From an uncultured Ruminococcus sp. (GTDB taxonomy: Bacteria; Bacillota; Clostridia; Oscillospirales; Ruminococcaceae): DNA of 8,715 bases. The translations under genes and the position numbers were made by a program. This document shows positions 6,885-8,715 of the stretch, in pieces (position 1 is the first letter of the stretch; each line of letters opens with the position of its first letter). A model generated the notes under the pieces. The model was not told the DNA's origin and ran no database searches. It saw only the letters and a program-made list of their open reading frames with translations. The stretch is from positions 1-8,715 of the forward strand of contig UQQA01000106.1 in assembly GCA_900543105.1 (NCBI GenBank). The letters run 5' to 3'.

Positions 6885-7288
6885 ATTTTCTTCAATTCCT
6901 CAAAACGAAGCCTGAATCCCTCACAGATAGCCGCCGCAGGAACGGAAAGCAGAAACCAGAATGCCGAAAACATCACGCATATCTGTCCGAACAGATTGAG
7001 GGGCTGAGATGAATAGTCCCACACGTTCCAGCCGAGAATCAGGTTCACCACACAGCCGACCAGCAGCTCGAACGAGGTTATGACCGTGCAGCCGTAGATG
7101 CACTTCGCGAGCATACCCTCATCGGGGTGCGCCGTAAAATGGCGGTACATTATCAGCAGACACGCTCCGCCCGTGAGTGTCATACTCCAGTGCGTAAATC
7201 CGCGGAAAAGTATCTCTATCATCGAATAGATAAGTCCGCCCGACAGAAAAACCGTCAGATCTTCCACAAAAGCTTCTTTTTTCTTCAT
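6875..7288 (-). CDS. Small membrane protein, putative ABC-transporter type IV family (PF06541-like)
   Basis: A 137-residue integral membrane protein with four hydrophobic segments at roughly residues 11-28, 35-50, 64-84 and 98-120. Conserved-looking blocks are GGLIYSMIEILFRGFTHWSM near the N-terminus, GG in the second segment, and NLILGWNVWDYSSQPLNLFGQIC between the third and fourth. This RGxTHWSM...LGWNVWDYS...NLxGQIC pattern is what I know from the Bacillota family annotated 'putative ABC transporter permease' (PF06541). The transport role is unproven and no ATPase or other ABC component is nearby. Start choice: an in-frame TTG at 7318 would add 10 residues. The ATG at 7288 has AGGCGG 7 nt upstream and gives an ordinary basic N-terminus (MKKKEAF), so it is preferred. 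The gene precedes the FN3 gene on the same strand but is separated from it by a weak terminator and a strong promoter. Confidence 0.82.
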   Translation of the reverse strand: MKKKEAFVEDLTVFLSGGLIYSMIEILFRGFTHWSMTLTGGACLLIMYRHFTAHPDEGMLAKCIYGCTVITSFELLVGCVVNLILGWNVWDYSSQPLNLFGQICVMFSAFWFLLSVPAAAICEGFRLRFEELKKMLL

Positions 7289-7413
7289 TTTTCGACCGCC
7301 TTTCGCCAAAATTTCCAAGCAAAAATATTATGTCCGAATCATGCAGAAGAAATAAGCGGAAATATTTCTGAAAAAAGGCGTTTTTTTCTTATTTTCGTGT
7401 TTCTTTCATTAAA

Positions 7414-7441
7414 TCAACACAAACAAAGGTTATTATATAAT
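7414..7441 (+). promoter_or_regulatory. Possible plus-strand promoter of a small RNA
   Basis: TCAACA (7414-7419, 4 of 6 to TTGACA) and TATAAT (7436-7441, perfect) are separated by 16 nt. A transcript starting near 7448 would run to the terminator at 7769. The -10 box lies in an AT-rich near-palindrome, and TATAAT can also be read on the other strand, so direction is uncertain. Confidence 0.35.
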
Positions 7442-7447
7442 CATTCC

Positions 7448-7769
7448 AAGGGAAACATAAAAGTACCGAGGAAATAAAAAAGACAATTTCTAATTTCCAT
7501 ATTCTCCCTCTTTTCATTTTCAGCCGCACTGATAACAGTCGGTGCGGCACAAGTTAAAACGACCTTTGGCAAGTGTCTGTCGCTTCGCTCCACCGCAAAA
7601 ACGGTAAACGGTCTTTTATATAAATAGCCGACAGCGGAAATATTCGCACATACAATGTCGGCGGCAAAAAATTATCCAATATTTTGGTTTACATATATCC
7701 CCCGAAAATTCCTCTTTTCAAGAAGATCAGATCGAAGAGTTTCCCCTCTCTTCGGTCTGATCTTTTTTG
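7448..7769 (+). ncRNA. Candidate structured small RNA of about 320 nt, unknown class
   Basis: An orphan plus-strand intrinsic terminator ends a region without an ORF. Upstream of it are three hairpins: 7523-7532 with 7539-7548 (GCCGCACTGA/TCGGTGCGGC, 10 bp including one wobble, loop TAACAG); 7592-7595 with 7602-7605 (ACCG/CGGT), enclosed by a bulged AAAACGACC/GGTCTTTT closing stem (7556-7564 with 7610-7617); and 7627-7633 with 7656-7662 (GCCGACA/TGTCGGC), enclosing GCG/CGC. These GC-rich stems stand out in an AT-rich spacer. I see no marks of tmRNA, RNase P or a common riboswitch. It could instead be the remains of a decayed gene or mobile element. Boundaries depend on the weak promoter call. 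Confidence 0.4.
7724..7769 (+). terminator. Strong intrinsic terminator in front of the hydrolase gene
   Basis: Arms 7724-7739 (AGATCAGATCGAAGAG) and 7749-7764 (CTCTTCGGTCTGATCT) pair over 16 positions with one T-G wobble around a 9-nt loop, followed by TTTTTT at 7764-7769. The T-tract is on the plus strand only, so it ends a plus-strand transcript that begins somewhere upstream. It also insulates the downstream hydrolase promoter. Confidence 0.9.
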
Positions 7770-7779
7770 CGTAAAGTAT

Positions 7780-7807
7780 TGATTTCCGTAAAAGTGTGTG
7801 GTATAAT
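7780..7807 (+). promoter_or_regulatory. Sigma-A-type promoter of the hydrolase gene
   Basis: TTGATT (7780-7785) and a perfect TATAAT (7802-7807) are separated by 16 nt, with a TG-rich spacer end (GTGTGTG) resembling an extended -10. The predicted start near 7814 gives a leader of about 48 nt before the ATG at 7862. It follows directly after the terminator, so the gene is an independent unit. Confidence 0.75.
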
Positions 7808-7861
7808 AAGACAAATCGACATAATTTTTATGACGTTTAATTTTTGACAGGAAGTGGAATT

Positions 7862-8662
7862 ATGAAGTATCCTATTTTATTGGTTCACGGAATGGGTTTT
7901 CGCGATGACCGCACAGTCGGCTACTGGGGAAGAATTCCCCGAAAGCTCAAAGAAAACGGATTTTCGGTGTATCTGAGCGGTCAGGACAGCAACGGTTCTA
8001 TCGAATCGAACTCACGCAAGGTCGCCGAAAGCATAGACAGAGTGCTTAAAACCGAACGCACCGACAAGGTGAACATCATTGCCCATTCAAAGGGCGGACT
8101 TGAAGCAAGATACGCCGCATCAAGCCTTGGATATTCGGACAAAATAGCATCGATAACTACCTTGTCAACGCCGCACAACGGCTCAAAAACGGTGGATAAG
8201 CTTATGAAAATTCCCGAGCCGCTCATAAAAGGCGGCTGCAAAGCGACCGACCTCTGGTTCAGACTGCTCGGGGACAAAAATCCCGACACTTTCAGCGCGA
8301 TATGCTCATTCCGAACCGAGGACGCGCGGCGTTTCAATGAGCAAAATCCCGATATCGGGACGATATATTATCAAAGCTACGCCTTTCTGATGAAGCACAG
8401 CCGCTCCGATATGCTTATGTGGCTGCCAAACCTTGTCGTCCGACACTGGGACGGCGAGAATGACGGTCTGGTCTCGCCCGAATCGGTGAAATGGGGCAAT
8501 TTCAAGGGTGTTGTTACGGGTGTCGGCAGCCGCGGCGTTTCACACTGCGATGAAGTCGATATGCGCAGATGCAGGCTTTCGTGCAAAAAGGGGAACGGCG
8601 TTTCCGACATATCCGATTTTTATGTTGGCATCGCAAAAGAGCTTGAACAAATGGGATTTTAA
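7862..8662 (+). CDS. Alpha/beta-hydrolase, triacylglycerol lipase/esterase-like
   Basis: A 266-residue protein with the lipase core of the alpha/beta-hydrolase fold. Visible landmarks are the oxyanion-hole motif VHGMGF (residues 8-13); the nucleophile elbow NIIAHSKGG, with S76 in an A-x-S-x-G setting rather than G-x-S-x-G; the STPHNGS block at 102-108, which follows the elbow in bacterial lipases; the catalytic acid in ENDGLVS (D201); and the catalytic histidine in VSHCD (H228). The full triad suggests an active enzyme hydrolysing esters or lipids. There is no signal peptide, so it is probably cytoplasmic or delivered by another route. Start choice: an upstream in-frame TTG at 7844 is possible, but the ATG at 7862 has AGGAAG 7 nt before it and starts directly at the first beta-strand. 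The gene stands alone behind its own promoter. The substrate cannot be read from the sequence. Confidence 0.88.
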   Translation: MKYPILLVHGMGFRDDRTVGYWGRIPRKLKENGFSVYLSGQDSNGSIESNSRKVAESIDRVLKTERTDKVNIIAHSKGGLEARYAASSLGYSDKIASITTLSTPHNGSKTVDKLMKIPEPLIKGGCKATDLWFRLLGDKNPDTFSAICSFRTEDARRFNEQNPDIGTIYYQSYAFLMKHSRSDMLMWLPNLVVRHWDGENDGLVSPESVKWGNFKGVVTGVGSRGVSHCDEVDMRRCRLSCKKGNGVSDISDFYVGIAKELEQMGF

Positions 8663-8715
8663 TAGTAAGAACCTGTCTTCATAAGAAATGTGTGCGGATT
8701 TTCGAGCATAATTTT

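Larger units (their letters stand above)
7289..7861. other. 573-bp non-coding region between divergent genes
   Basis: There is no ORF with a credible ribosome site on either strand. Positions 7289-7410 are AT-rich upstream sequence of the small membrane protein gene. Its promoter is not clear; a CATAAT box about 50 nt before the ATG has no good -35. Positions 7414-7769 hold a possible plus-strand promoter, three hairpins and a strong terminator, listed separately. Positions 7780-7861 hold the promoter and leader of the hydrolase gene. Confidence 0.7.

Noticed and set aside
7127..7477. Plus-strand ORF of 116 codons
   Set aside because: It starts antisense to the small membrane protein gene, continues into AT-rich spacer, has biased composition and no ribosome site.
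7525..7620. Minus-strand open run ending CRTDCYQCG, like a small Cys-rich peptide
   Set aside because: A stop precedes it and it contains no usable start codon or ribosome site within about 32 codons.
7655..7783. Plus-strand 42-codon ORF beginning MSAAKNYPIFWF
   Set aside because: It has no ribosome site, and it runs straight through the strong terminator at 7724-7769, so it is unlikely to be translated.
7981..8337. Minus-strand ORF of 118 codons inside the hydrolase gene
   Set aside because: It is antisense to a gene with a complete catalytic triad and has no recognisable domain or ribosome site.
8663..8715. Possible terminator after the hydrolase gene
   Set aside because: No stem followed by a T-tract is visible before the window ends.

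Overview
The window looks like chromosome from a gut-type member of the Bacillota (Clostridia), most likely Ruminococcus-like. The basis is moderate GC with AT-rich spacers, strong AGGAGG-type ribosome sites, a long fibronectin type III (FN3) repeat protein, and a PF06541-type small membrane protein. This placement is inference; there is no rRNA or other phylogenetic marker.

Layout, left to right. Positions 1-151 are AT-rich with nothing recognisable. A hairpin terminator (152-195) closes a two-gene minus-strand operon: a cation diffusion facilitator (CDF) metal exporter (916-2085) followed by a YgjP/COG1451-type zinc metallopeptidase (194-916), joined by a TAATG stop/start overlap. The spacer 2086-2304 holds a 108-nt interrupted palindrome lying over the likely CDF promoter, and a terminator-like hairpin behind the next gene. 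The bulk of the window (2305-6717, minus) is one gene for a secreted or membrane-tethered protein of about 1470 residues. It has roughly nine FN3-like domains, a helical insertion in one of them, an odd N-terminus with two hydrophobic segments, and a very basic C-terminal tail without an LPXTG motif. It has its own strong promoter (TGGACA-17-TATAAT) and an 84-nt leader. Upstream, also on the minus strand, is a four-helix membrane protein of the 'putative ABC transporter type IV' family (6875-7288).

The 573-bp gap 7289-7861 contains no convincing ORF. It does contain three GC-rich hairpins in an AT-rich background, ending in a textbook plus-strand terminator (7724-7769) with no gene in front of it, so a small structured RNA is the best reading. 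After this terminator, a clear promoter drives a plus-strand alpha/beta-hydrolase (lipase-like, 7862-8662) with a complete Ser-Asp-His triad and no signal peptide.

Functionally the genes are mostly independent units: metal efflux plus an intracellular metallopeptidase, a large extracellular adhesion or scaffold-type protein, a small membrane protein, and a cytoplasmic esterase. No defence island, phage or complete transposon is visible. The least ordinary parts are the orphan terminator with its upstream hairpins, the long palindrome, and the architecture of the FN3 protein.
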